Source: Lithospermum erythrorhizon | Lineage: Eukaryota > Streptophyta > Magnoliopsida > Boraginales > Boraginaceae | Assembly: GCA_019722365.1 (NCBI GenBank) | Contig: JADFUC010000634.1 | Coordinates: 1-64,000, forward strand | DNA: 64,000 bases | Direction: 5' to 3' | Shown: positions 25,577-36,960 of the stretch, in pieces | How the letters are laid out: each line of letters opens with the position of its first letter | Position numbering within the stretch: the stretch's first letter is position 1 | Translations under genes and position numbers: made by a program | The notes under the pieces: model-generated | The model's input: the letters and a program-made list of their open reading frames with translations, nothing else | The model's database searches: none | Told to the model about the DNA's origin: nothing

Positions 25577-27001
25577 ACCATCTCTATCTCATTAAAAGAT
25601 ATGCCTCCCTCAGTTAATTTCAGGACAACATCTTCACCACTCACATTAGCTCCTTGGATCTCATCACCATCACCCTCATCCTCAACATCCTCATTACATT
25701 TCCTAATTCTATAATTTAATCAAATCAATTTGAACATCGCCTTCAAAGATATATATTTATCATAAATGAATTAATATCCAAATCATTAAGTGTGAAAGTT
25801 AAAGCACATCAAGAGCATCTGTCACTTTGTAATTTTATTTTTAAATTAATAATACCAACTTAATTAATTATTAATGTTCTTAATCAATTTGTTAAGTCCC
25901 TAAATTATAAACACAATAAGAAGAACAGAACAAGAAGAAATACTACACAATCTTAATCAGTCTCTAACATATATAAAGTCCGAATAAAATTTATGTTCTT
26001 CCCCAAAAGCATAATCCGCTGTAAATGAGGAGCAAAGATCTCAGACACTAGACCACCCATAATATTACACCAATGAATAGAAACCATACAAGAGACATGA
26101 ATACCTGACCGACACGAATAAGTTTGACACACATCGAAAGTAAAACACCACAAGCATTTTCAGAATCCAGCCTCTGCAACATGCACTCAGTCTGGGACAA
26201 CCCGCCCAATTAGATTCAAATATGATCAAGAATTGAGAAACATGGCCCATCTCCCCAACTCCCATTCTACCTCTATATCAAGATGTATATAAGTCTGTGC
26301 CTCCGATTATACACTCTCTATATCCTTCACTAAATATCTCTAAGATGTAAAACCATTGGGCATTTTCACTAGAACAACAGCTTGTAATAAAAACCAATTG
26401 AGTTTAGTAACACCCGACATTCAATAATAAAAAGATAAAATTTTTTATCTCTTTCCCAAAATTTTAACTCTATTGTTTTCGATTCACTGAAGTCCAGCGA
26501 GGCCTCATATGAATTTAGCAAATGCTTTATGGCAACAACCTCCATAAACAAAACCCTCCCCATTAATTTCTTCCCCGAGCATTTCTCCTTTGTCCCATAA
26601 CCAACCAAATCAGACTTTATTTACACCTGCATGATTACCATAACAGAGGACGAAATATCTCTCCTAACATCACCAAATTCAGCAAAAATCTCAAAAACAT
26701 TCTGTTTATCAACATTCTATAATAATCTGTCAGTAAACTGAACTTTCACACTTGCTCACACTTTGTTATCGTTCACAGCTGGCCTATCAACAAAATCAAT
26801 AAACATCAATACTCTAATTTCACATTATTCAATCCATAAAGTACCTTCAAAAAATTAGCAAAAATGTAGGTTTCATGATATATAGTAAAGAATACTACAT
26901 CAATAACCTAATATTGGGCTAATTTTCTATATGTGTCCATGAACATTATTAATGACTCAAATTTTCTAAACATGCTATGGAAGAAGATTATTTAACTAAT
27001 A
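25577..27001. other. Spacer without a supported gene
   Basis: AT-rich sequence right of gypsy X. Several short minus-strand frames exist (for example 26,369-26,608 and 25,953-26,265), but none shows a motif I recognise, and their splice context is not convincing. It could hold decayed gene or LINE debris. Confidence 0.4.
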
Positions 27002-27600
27002 TTAATCATCGACCTCTTCATATATGTTGTAATACCTGCAACAACTTACACTGCACTTATTTTTAAGCACTATTATTATAACCATAAACAGATATGACTT
27101 GTAAATCTCCAGTGCCAACTGAGTCAGTTTGGGTAATACCAAACTAAGTAGTATTGACCGGTCCAATATAATTGGTAATTTGAGTCTAAGATAATTGATA
27201 AGCCCATTAATACTCATCCTTTGTGAATTTGTGTTTAAACTTAGTATTGGGAACCACTTTAACCTATTGGTCCCCTGCCACATAAGACATGTGATACTGT
27301 TAAGAGGATTTGATTTTATACCACATGGAATCACTCTGCTCTTGAGTCCTAGAGTGCCGTAGGTGCACCAAAGTCACTTTTATTTATTTCATGTTTATAG
27401 TATTATATATAAACAGTACATTTTAATGGATACCACATTATGGATTGCCAGTGATCCTCCCATTTGCACCTAAACTTAACTTGGTACTAAATTAACACTG
27501 AACTTTATATGGTATTGTTGGCACTGATGTTGTTGGACAATAAACCAACGTGTTGTTATGGAATGGTCTTTTAATATAGGACAAAAGACAAGATGACTAC
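27002..27600. other. Unassigned region with a 110-codon minus-strand open frame
   Basis: The minus-strand frame from 27,334 to 27,002 is rich in Leu, Ile and Ser and includes LNSITCLMWQGTNRLKWFP. The wording of the DNA ('gggcttatcaattatc', 'ttggaccggtcaata') is more like repetitive, LTR-derived sequence than a gene exon, but no LTR ends or duplicates were found in this window. I make no functional call. Confidence 0.3.
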
Positions 27601-27615
27601 CACAAGCTAATTTAG

Positions 27616-27804
27616 TTTAAGGTCGCTTTTGGTTTGGTTAAGATCCTGTCGAACACTATAGCCAGAAACCCTGACATTGCCAAAATGATTCAGTTGGTAC
27701 TCTCTCACCTATATCAGTCAATGGATGCTCATGCGACATCTTTGGGGGCATTTTATTCTTTCATAGCCAAGTTTTTCTCGGAAAAGAGCAAAGGCAAAGA
27801 TTAG
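27616..27804 (+). CDS. Possible terminal exon of an unrecognised gene
   Basis: After an acceptor-like 'aatttag' at 27,610-27,615 a frame of 62 codons opens, beginning FKVAFGLVKILSNT and ending KFFSEKSKGKD before TAG at 27,802. Its composition (IARNPDIAKMIQLVLSHLYQ, SMDAHATSLGAFYSFIAKFF) looks protein-like and helical, unlike the low-complexity translations around it. I do not recognise the family and found no upstream exon. It could be a relic brought in by a transposon, or chance. Confidence 0.25.
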   Translation, partial: FKVAFGLVKILSNTIARNPDIAKMIQLVLSHLYQSMDAHATSLGAFYSFIAKFFSEKSKGKD

Positions 27805-30800
27805 ATCACTTACAAGTGATGTCCGCTGATCACTTATATGTCCTGTTGATTAGCCAAAACCTATTGATTTATGCTGTGTCTATTTGGCTTGGAGACTTAT
27901 ACTTTCCTCGTGAAGCCTTCAGCATCAAATACATGGGCATCATGACACTTTATATTACTTTTGTTATTTCATTGCTAAATTTTCAGGAAAAAAAATCAAA
28001 ATTAAATTGGAATATCTTGATCAAAATATTTTGATAAATATAAGTGGATCGGAATTTGAATGCTCTAGTGCCCACGCTAATTCAGCTGGCAGCAAACTTA
28101 ACTGAAATGGCTAAAGTACCAACCGAGATCTACTATGCTATGATCGATCGACCTTGAACTGACCATAACTCAAAACATAAGTGATCCTTTTTTGCCGCTT
28201 GCTGCGTATTTCGAAACCTGCAAGAAATGACTAAAATGCTCCTCAAAAAGTGTCAATGCGTGATGCCCACGGACCCAATTAATGGAGACCTACCGTAAAA
28301 ATTAGCGAAAGTACTAACCAAGATCGATTTTAAACATAAGTGATCTATCGACCTTTGAAACATAAGTGTCTCAGATTATAACCTTAAACATGTGTCGATT
28401 ATCCCCCGCTTTTCATTTTTAATATATAGAAGTGATACACAGAAATATTTATATGTAATATATAAAGACCGATGCTTTGATAAAAAGAGATGATCACATG
28501 ATATTTATGAATTTGCTTGGAAGAGGGAGTTTGGGTGGGTAAAAGTAAATAATGAAACTAGGTTTACATGTATGATTTTCGTTCCTTTGATTAATGAATA
28601 TCAGAATGAACGTGTGTTTAACGGGTTTAGGCCCTGAAGTCTTATAAATTAAGTTCATCTTGCTTATCATGATTATATGTATTTATGGATATGTTATATT
28701 TGCATGTGGTTAGGGAATTAAGTCATTGTGAGTAAATTGCTGGATTGCAATACTTGTATTTATCAACAATATATTAAGACTGTTGGTGTGTAAATTGGTA
28801 TGTTCATAACTGTATATGCTACTATATCTTCTAAAAGATGTTTGAAAAGAGTCGGGATCAATCTCTATTGTATGTGTTATGTTATATACAAATATTTTTA
28901 TGATTCGACATCATGAATCTAGATATTTAAAAAGATATTTGAACCATTTGTGGGTTAAGGTCGTAGTTTTGACCTTCACTAATGGTGAATAATAGTCATG
29001 TGTTTTGTTTGGACCCTTCAATCGGATGCAATAATAGTCAAGTATGGGTTTTGGTTTGGTTCTGTGAGTAATATTCATGTCTAGCCCAGCGCTACTGGTA
29101 TTATGTTTGTTTTAAAAGTAGCATGAATGCATAATTTTGAATTTTTGATCTGAATGAAGGCGTACTGCACACAACCCTAATATATCCTGCTATATTATAT
29201 CATAATACAATAAGTGGTATACATGATTTTGAATCCGGGCTTTAATTATATTATTTTCTGTGGAGGATGGAAGCTAGTTTAACAACTATTTACAAACACC
29301 CTCTTCTTTCTCTCCAAGCCGAACAAGCGTGCCACAACCCCATGAATTTTATATAGGTGCAAGGCGCATGTCTCGAGCAAAGTCAATTTCACTGAACCTT
29401 AATCTTATGTATTAGTTTCCTAAATCAGCCTCTGACTTTTGTGCTATTTAAGCAACAAATAATATTTGTTTTAGCTATTCAGTTTCTATATCGCTTCTAC
29501 CTGTATCATGCCACATGCCCTGCATAATACTACTTTTCTTCATATACTATCTCAGCATGATAAGAATCATTCATCTGCCTCATACTTTCCTTAATCCTCT
29601 GCCTCAAGACAAACAATACAATAGATGAAAAACATCCTCAATTACTCATTTCTTTCTTTTTTTTTTATATATCTTTTTCTCAACCTCACTACTACTTATT
29701 ATTATTAATAATAATAATAACAATAATAACAATAATAACAATAAATAATGTAGAATAATAATAATAATGAATGACAATATTATTTATTTGTCTTCAAATT
29801 TTATAGATTTTCTCTTCATCTCCCTTTTAGTAACAACATTGAACACTCAAACATATCATATTCCTATAAAATAAATAATTGTCAATCTTTTATTTATTTA
29901 AACAATAAAAACCACACTTTTATAAAAACATATTTATGAATAAATATATAAATTAGATTCAGTAATACTAATAGTCAATCATCAAATTTAAAATTGGAAA
30001 CAATTTTTTTCATATGGTTTGCAATAAACAAAAAGCATTAATTACTAACTTAAATTAAAGAAGATAATTATATACTATACAATGAATGTGAAATATTAAT
30101 TTATCTAATCAAAACATCAACTTGCTGAAGATCCATTATTGACTTTTAAAAGAAAAAGAAATTAAAAAAATAAAACAATAACCCATCAATAACAATTAAC
30201 TTAAATTTAAATTTCGTTTGACAAGCATAAGAAGCTTACATAAACAATAAACTATTACCACTCCATATAATTTGAAAAGTAAGTATAAACTTAGAAATCA
30301 CAAAAAACATAACTCATGCATTTAAATAAATGAACCCAAAATAAATGTTTAGTCGAAACATCTCCATTTAAAGTTTAACTAGGCCTAATCCATTTCCTTG
30401 TCAATACGTATTTGGCCATTTCGTCACCTCATAGGTTGTACTGTAAACCATTGGCGATGTCATCATAGTAAAATTACAAATATAAATCAAATGAGTTTGA
30501 ATATAAATCTTTCATGATAAATAAAACTGCAGCTAGTCTATAAATAAATTATCATTGTACAGTCCCAATTATCTCAAAGCGATATCAATTGCAGCATTGA
30601 ATAATGGCTTCAGATTTTTAATGACTGAATTATTTATACATCAATCCTAACTAATAATATTACCCTGTACTTTGAAACCATCACCTATAATTTTATTTAT
30701 TTGATAAAAATCATTTCCTGGTCACATCATCAGAAATTTATGTGCCCTCATTAAGGCATGATCTAATGATATTCATGTTTCCATGTTTATTGATTAATAT

Positions 30801-31639
30801 GTCTTGTAACAATTTTTTTCTTGTCATTTCTTCATGGAGAAAAGAGAACATGTTGAAACGGGAAGATATTTTGGCCTTTCGGAAGCTTTAATCATCTCTT
30901 TCACCAAGTTTGATTGAATATTTTAACAATGCAATTTTGATATTAAACATTATTGGCCAACTCCTTTTCGTTTCATTAACAAATATTATTACATGATTAA
31001 TAATATAGCATTGTCATAAGAACATTATTTTTGTTGAATATGATAAGAATAAACATATTAATAACTTAAGTAATATTATTATACTGAACAAAATAGAAAA
31101 GAAACAAACATCCAAAAAGAAAGAACTGTAAATGATTATTTTTTAAAAATATTGGCCAATCAGTATTTAATAAGAGATTAGTCGAAAGTTGGTCTGTTAA
31201 CAGATTATTCAAAAAATAAAATATTAATTGAAAATAACTATATATTACCAATTTTGAACTGCCTCAACATAAAAAATGTGACAAATATCCGAGAAATCGA
31301 TTATTAGTAATTGTATTTGACTTCAAAATTCTAAAAGCTAAAACCAAATCATCAAAATATTTTATATATGGACAGAATTAAAGGTTATAAGAAATCTACA
31401 TCAATAAATATATCATGAATATGATGGATCATTTATAATTTAACAATCTAAAAAAGAGAATTGTAAAAGCACAAAGATAAAATAGATATGACACTTTGGG
31501 ATCCAACCAGAAATTGGTAATGTTTTGAATTTCATAAAGCATCTACTATAATGCTTACTCATACTATTACACTGCACATAACTATCTAATTAATGCTCAC
31601 ATAATTATTTACTTATTTGAAAACTGGGCATCCTTCAAT
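27805..31639. other. AT-rich intergenic region
   Basis: No gene, RNA or transposon end is supported. It contains the AAT-rich simple repeat at ~29,696-29,769 and long A/T runs between 29,650 and 31,600. It lies downstream of the minus-strand OPT locus. Confidence 0.5.
29696..29769. repeat. AAT/ATT simple repeat with a palindromic core
   Basis: A run of ATT units switches to AAT units at ~29,707, giving a perfect palindrome of about 20 bp. It is followed by three 'caataataa' units and a further AAT run. Confidence 0.9.
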
Positions 31640-32083
31640 CATAATTCCTGGAGCTGTTGGGCATGAAGCCAAGGGGCAGTGGTCTGGTTGGGACCCCTCA
31701 CCTTGAAACAAAATATTATCCCAAACCGTAAGATAACTATATGTTGATTAGTGATCCACTTCTTCTGGAGGGGCATGGCTCAAACCACAGGCACTCTGCA
31801 AGACAGCTCCAACGAGGGAAACAGCACAAGAACTGATCTGATCATATACCCAAATGACCGAGCACATTTAAATTGGGCAACCACACTGCATTATATGGTT
31901 TTAACATCCACCAGGCTACCACAGAAATGAATTTGTGTACATGCACCCTCGTGAGAATTTTCTAAAGTCAAGATCAGACAGAAGAACTGTGCTTATTCTG
32001 CCATAAATCTTGAAAGGTTACATGGGCTTCCCTGGATAGATATACCCAAATATGAATTGTGCATCACTGACAATTTCAGAAGA
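31640..32083 (-). pseudogene. Remnants of the OPT C-terminal half
   Basis: One frame from 32,079 reads EIVSDAQFIFGYIYPGKPM, a stop, then PFKIYGRIST and LLSDLDFRKFSRGCMYTNSF. This matches the OPT stretch around 'GYIYPGKP-ANV-FKTYGYIS' and 'FLSDFKLGHYMKIPPRSMF'. In another frame SVVAWWMLKP (~31,900-31,930) matches the following helix, and QKKWITNQHIVI (~31,735-31,775) matches the 'P-KKWI-LINIPV' block. About 75 codons between exon 3 and the first piece are missing, and so is the segment holding the conserved WTCP and WG-GP motifs. These losses show that the gene is dead or truncated. Confidence 0.75.
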
Positions 32084-32159
32084 ATGGCTAATTAATAATC
32101 CAGAAAATCACTAATTCCAAATACATATTACAATTTAATTAATATGGTTGGTCTCTTAC

Positions 32160-32729
32160 CCGCCATGAAACAATGCCACATGAGTAAGGGTTGCTGTAAA
32201 TCTTGCAAAGCCTGACCCGATTGATAGAGCAAACAGTGGACTGAGGTAAAGCTTGCTATACTTGTCATACTCGACAATATTGAGATCAAATTGTGGAGTC
32301 AAGATCTTAGTAGTGTCATATTTGTGTCCACTAGCAGTGAATAACTGATTAGAAAATATGGGAAACTTCCGGGCATCAAATGTATCAAATTTCCAATAGC
32401 ATAGGGGAACAATAATATAAACGAACATGATAAATCCAATCCCAACATTGAGGATAGAGGACCATGGAGTGACCAATGGGCTTCCATGGTAAGCAGATAT
32501 TCCTGCCCAATCAATTGTAAATGCTCCAACTCCTAGTCCATGATACCCAGAACCAATCTGTTGGGCAGTTATACTACGAGGCCATACCCAACATACCCAC
32601 GAGAAGAATGTCAAAATTGGAAACAGGTAACCTGGAAGTGCATAATAGGCAAAACTTAACCCCATAAAGATAAGAAAAAATCTCATCCTTGTTAGGCCTT
32701 CAGTTTTTGGTTCCTTCTCATGGAGAGCC
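32160..32729 (-). CDS. OPT transporter exon 3
   Basis: Starts after a CAG acceptor at 32,730 and completes the split Arg codon, continuing ALHEKEPKTEGLTRMRFFLI. It includes the OPT blocks YYALPGYLFPILTFFSWVCW, VWP and QQIGSGYHGLGVGAFTIDW, a membrane segment NVGIGFIMFVYIIVPLCYW and the conserved FPIFSNQLFTASGHKYDTTK loop. It ends FTATLTHVALFHG with a GCGG|GTAAGA donor at 32,160 (phase 2). There is no stop inside. The exon encodes residues ~196-385. Downstream, the exon that should continue this helix is missing. Confidence 0.9.
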
Positions 32730-34027
32730 CTGTTACGATGCAAGGGAATTGATAAGCATAAGAATCATGATGTTAAGATTGAAAAACTAAATGTTAATTG
32801 CTTTGAATTTATTTAATATCTATAGGACATAAGTTCTTTCAGCAATCAGAAGTTAAAGTGGACTATTTGGATTGCCGCTATTCACATCTTTTGGCATTTC
32901 TTATCTTAGTTGAGAATCTAAAATAAGAACCATCCTTATTGAAAGGAATTGTATTCATCAATCAGCATCAACTTTCCTTGGGTTGACGTTCCCACGTAAA
33001 CAACTATGTTTGATGCTACACATAGCATTCGTAGAATTCTGTCTCCAAGATGACATTTTTATCCACATAATTATAAGTCAATATAATTGATGCATTTGAT
33101 AGAGCATCTACAGGCTTTTAGTGAACCAAAAGTCTATCACAGATTTATATTCTTCTTATCTAATCCTGACATTTGATCATCTTTTGAAAAGTTCATTCTT
33201 TCTCTGACAGAATGTATTACTGGCATATTTGACAACTCATCAATCAAGAAATAGGAAAGCTACAATCCAAGGAGAATGAAAGATGGAGATAACAAAAAAT
33301 ATTTGTTCAAAAATTAAGTTGTTCCAAAATCAAACTGATGTGGCTTTGGTGGTCAAACAACATTTTTTAAAACAAAATACGATATCATGTTTTTAAAATT
33401 TATTTGAACTAATACTTTTGAAAATAACTAACATAAGATATTAACGTATAACTTAACCAATCATTTCTGGATGTTTCTAATATGAAAGGTACTCAAGCTG
33501 AAGAATTTTATATGTTTAATCAGATAGTTATTTGATTAGTTCAAATCAATTTGCATTTGGAGTTTAGTATCCTCAAAATTGTAAGATATCATGTTCGGAA
33601 TTTGCTCAGTGTGTCTATGACTCCAAATCATAAAGAACAATTTTTCTATGCAAAATTGTTTCGTCTACTGTTCAACTTGCTGACATTATTCATGCATCAA
33701 CAAAATTCTTGATAAGTTAACTTCAATAAATAGTTAACTTTACATTGCAAACATTCATAACCACACTCCACCATTGTCAGAAGAATTGAAGATGCACTAT
33801 AACAATGAAGAGATTAATACCCTAGAACACCTACAAATTGGTACTTCCCCTTCCCCACCCCACTTCCTAATCATATATAGCTGCTCAATTTAGGCAGACA
33901 TCAGAACAACAGAATATCTTAATCAATATTCTAACTAATGAAAATTGAGAAAAGCATACTAGAGAGCACAAAAGAAGCTGAGAATTAAGGAGAGAGATGC
34001 ATACACTTGGAGCCCGATAATATGTAC

Positions 34028-34125
34028 CTGAATAAAGAAACTTGAGCAAGATTTGCAGGCCACCACATTTCCACAGGATCCACAAGGTATCTTCTCAACA
34101 TTCCAGCCCATCCATATCCTATCAT
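34028..34125 (-). CDS. OPT transporter exon 2
   Basis: Follows a TGCAG acceptor at 34,126-34,130 and encodes MIGYGWAGMLRRYLVDPVEM then WWPANLAQVSLF, the conserved OPT 'GYG-AG..R-LV-P-MWWP..L' block. It ends TTCAG|GTACAT at 34,028 in phase 2. It is 98 bp, too short to be noticed as an open frame alone. The Trp-Trp-Pro and Gly-rich positions expected for the family are intact. Confidence 0.9.
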
Positions 34126-34437
34126 CTGCACAAATCCATGGTCAAAGTACTATGAATGCAGAATGTACTATGTATATATAGAAAGAATTCTAAAGTCATT
34201 GTGTCCTAGGTAATGTATATCACATTTAATGTGTAGAAACAAAAAAGAAGAGTATTTTACTCACAACCATATTTGATCAATGGTGTCCTAAATATAAAAC
34301 TAAGTACTAAATCAATGAAATCGTACATATAATTGTATTTTGTTCTTCATATGGACTATATATTGAATTAATCGTGTACTGGGACACCACAGGAACCTAC
34401 GTGGGTATACATCATAAATGCGTAATTAATGAATTAC

Positions 34438-34926
34438 CTGAGATGTGAGGACAATGAGAAGGGCACAGAGGAAATTAAGAGTCTGCTTATAATAAGCTTT
34501 CATCACAGTGATGGCACCGATAGAATAAGCATCGCCGCCACCAAAGGAGACGCCGCAATTGGCCATGATTGTGATGATGACATGTTCTTTGATATTGAAA
34601 GGGCCAGGGTTGAGGCTGAAGCTCAAGCCAAAAAGAGAATATGAGTTCTTTGGAAGAGTGGAGGCCATGAATTTACCAATGGGGAGGACAGCAATCTGCA
34701 TGAGGATGGCTGAGATGGTGAGAGGCTGAGTTCTGTAGATGAAGAAAGTGTTGAGGAATATGAGAATGATGCATGAAGTGAGTCCCAGAAACCATGCCCT
34801 AAATGTCATCACTGGTAGAGTAGGGTCATCTGTTTCAGGCACCACAAGTGCAACTTCCTCCACCTCGCATTCCGGACTTTCCTCTCCGTTCAACTTTTCT
34901 GCGTTTGGTTTAGTATCTGTTTGCAT
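34438..34926 (-). CDS. OPT transporter exon 1 (N-terminus, residues 1-163)
   Basis: The ATG at 34,926 is the first in frame and lies ~55 bp below a TATA box. Residues 1-35 are acidic and cytosolic in character. DDPTLPVMTFRAWFLGL (33-49) is the conserved entry to the first membrane helix, followed by IILIFLNTFFIYR and SAILMQIAVLPIGKFMA. The family hallmark NPGPFNIKEH is at 106-115, then IITIMANCGVSFGGGDAYS. The exon ends LTSQ at a CAG|GTAATT donor (34,438), in phase 0. All hallmark residues of this segment are present and there is no stop. Confidence 0.9.
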
Positions 34927-34980
34927 TGTATTAGTTGGAGTAGGAAGAGGCTGCTTGTCAGCTCAGTTGGTGTCCCTTCA

Positions 34981-34988
34981 TTTTTATA
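34981..34988 (-). promoter_or_regulatory. TATA box of the OPT gene
   Basis: The minus strand reads GCTATAAAAATG, with TATAAAAA at 34,988-34,981, about 55 bp upstream of the ATG. A start about 25-30 bp below it would leave a leader of ~30 nt. Confidence 0.6.
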
Positions 34989-36060
34989 GCACCTATTAAA
35001 TACTGACTAACACATCCTTCAACTTCATAATTTTAGTGTGCTGACTTTTTAAACTTTACATTGATATTATATATATTTTTAAAAATACTATATTTTTATA
35101 TATTAAGTGATATGTCAAATCATTTTAATGAAAATACTATACTTTAATATATTTTTCAAATTATTGTTCCCTTGTTTTTTCAGTAAAAAATATATCAAAT
35201 TATAATATTTATACTTAATTTTATTATAATTTTAGTCGATTAATACATTAAAATTTATTTATTTTCATCATTGAAATATCAAACTGGACTATACCTTACT
35301 GATGGAGAGAGTAGATCAGATATATTATTCCCAGCTCCATCTATCTATATTTTTGGACCGTTCTTTTCTACGCTTGATTTTTTGTTTGCTAGTGATTTGT
35401 TTGGATGAGCGAATAGGGATGCGTCTGTATGATAATGATATCCACTTCCATTTTCGATGATGAACTTTGTTAAAATATTAGATAATTAAGTACTTTTGTA
35501 TTTGAATGTCAGATTATGTACTACTTTTGGAGCCATTAAATTACGAAGTGTTGAAATGCTAGTCTAAAAATCTCGTGTGGAAGGCAGACATTGACATGCG
35601 AAAAACTCATGTCAAAACCATTACTTTTTCATCTTACACGCAATTTTCATACTTAAAAGCTCTTTATTTAGTTGATGCCATGTGGTATAAGATATCAGAT
35701 ATGGAAGTGTAACTAATACAATTGTTCTCCGTCATGGAAAGTGTACTCGATGTATATATATAGATATGTAATGGACTCTTCGTTTTTAAATTTCCATTTT
35801 ATGAAAGAAACAAACAAAGACTAAACAGTTTTGAAGATTTTGCTGTGCATTTGTTCATGGAGCTATTTTTGGTCTCTTGTCACCTCAATATTGAAAACCA
35901 AACATGACTTACCAGCATTTGACCATCCAATTTCTATTCCGTAAGCTCTATATTTCTAGCCACATATAATTGTTCCTTTCTACTAAGATAAGATGTCCAA
36001 ATCCCCATTCTTCCAAATTCCCTTTCTAAATGTAAATTGTAAATGTAACGGCGAATCCTG
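34989..36060. other. Upstream region of the OPT gene, AT-rich
   Basis: No gene or transposon end is supported. Presumably it holds the OPT promoter; no specific transcription factor site is claimed. Confidence 0.4.
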
Positions 36061-36960
36061 GAAAATCGGAGGCGATGCGTTATTAGATTTGATGGATTGG
36101 CTTAGCAACCCATGGCGGATCTTTCAGGTGCGTTTTGTGCTCGCGTCTTTCGCTGAAACTTCTTAGTTGGTCGCTGAAAATCACCTTAGAAATTCTGCAG
36201 GGTCGGCCGAGCTTGCTTATTTGGGTGCTTATGGAATGAAACTGAAAGAATATGCGTCTTGATGATATGAGTAGTGCCGTCAATTCGCCTTCAAGATCTT
36301 ATCCACGTAGCCACTCACAGGCGGGAGTATTAAAATGCCCATCTTTTCAACGTCGCCGTTGAGGCGTCATGCTCAGGAGCCATCACCGAATTCGTGTAGA
36401 ATTCTACAGATCGAGGCGAGCAGCCAGCTTGTCGAAGTGGCCCGCCCTCGGCATAACACTTTGTGCCGGATAACACTTAACCACCAGTTCAGGACCAGTT
36501 TCCGACGTCACAGATTTGTAATGGCAGCATTGTGAGTCGATGCGTTATTAGATTTGATCAGTGACGCCATGACCAGCGAGATGCTTTCCGACACGTTTAT
36601 CTTGTTTCCGATTGCTTTCATTGAGAAGCTTACGATGGGTCTAAATTGCAGAAGTAAGTCAACAGCGACAGCTCTTTTGAATTAATTTTCTGATTTTGGC
36701 TTATGTAACGGTCTTCAAATAAGCAGCTTTTTGCATTGTGCTATCTAAGTAAGATGCGCTACGTAGTAGCATGTCGATCTAGAAATTTAAAAGAAAAAAG
36801 GCGAAAAAATAGGTTAGATAGCTCAAAAGCGATATCAATGAGCTTACAAATGCTTGCTCGTGGCAGCTCTGGGCCGGGTATTACGATAAAAGCGATTGTT
36901 CTTTGGGATTCGTATAGGCTCCCAGATGAGGAGGATGAAGAGTTCCTTCTCCCTTGAAAC
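36061..36960 (+). other. Unrecognised region with gene-like broken frames
   Basis: Base composition is higher in GC than the flanks. One plus-strand frame reads DALLDLMDWLSNPWRIFQVR near 36,073-36,135. A second copy near 36,538-36,650 reads VDALLDLISDAMTSEMLSDT then FILFPIAFIEKLTMGLNC before a possible donor 'gaagtaag'. The two share an exact 21 bp segment. Two further short frames (36,335-36,535 and 36,736-36,957) are of unknown meaning. It looks like a duplicated gene fragment, but I do not recognise the protein. Confidence 0.3.
36073..36558 (+). repeat. Exact 21 bp direct repeat, 465 bp apart
   Basis: Copies at 36,073-36,093 and 36,538-36,558, starting CGATGCGTTATTAG. The copies diverge immediately to the right (gatggattgg versus gatcagtgac). 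Confidence 0.85.

Larger units (their letters stand above)
31640..34926 (-). pseudogene. OPT-family oligopeptide transporter locus, C-terminal half decayed
   Basis: Proton-coupled oligopeptide transporters of the plant OPT family are plasma-membrane proteins of roughly 700-760 residues with about a dozen or more membrane segments. Here three exons (34,926-34,438; 34,125-34,028; 32,729-32,160) join in frame to give 385 codons plus two bases, about the N-terminal half. Introns are 312 and 1,298 bp with GT-AG ends. After exon 3 no good exon follows. Recognisable C-terminal pieces at 32,083-31,640 have a stop, frameshifts and large deletions. The locus could still be transcribed from its own promoter, but a complete transporter cannot be made. 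Family assignment is firm; the subfamily is not determined. Confidence 0.85.

Noticed and set aside
25953..26608. Minus-strand frames as a possible host gene or LINE
   Set aside because: No recognised motif, no consistent splicing and no RT signature.
32299..32529. Second minus-strand frame inside OPT exon 3
   Set aside because: Out-of-frame shadow of the real exon translation.
34429..34999. Plus-strand open frames of 71 and 86 codons over the OPT first exon
   Set aside because: They are antisense shadows of exon 1, which has the OPT hallmarks and proper splice sites on the minus strand.
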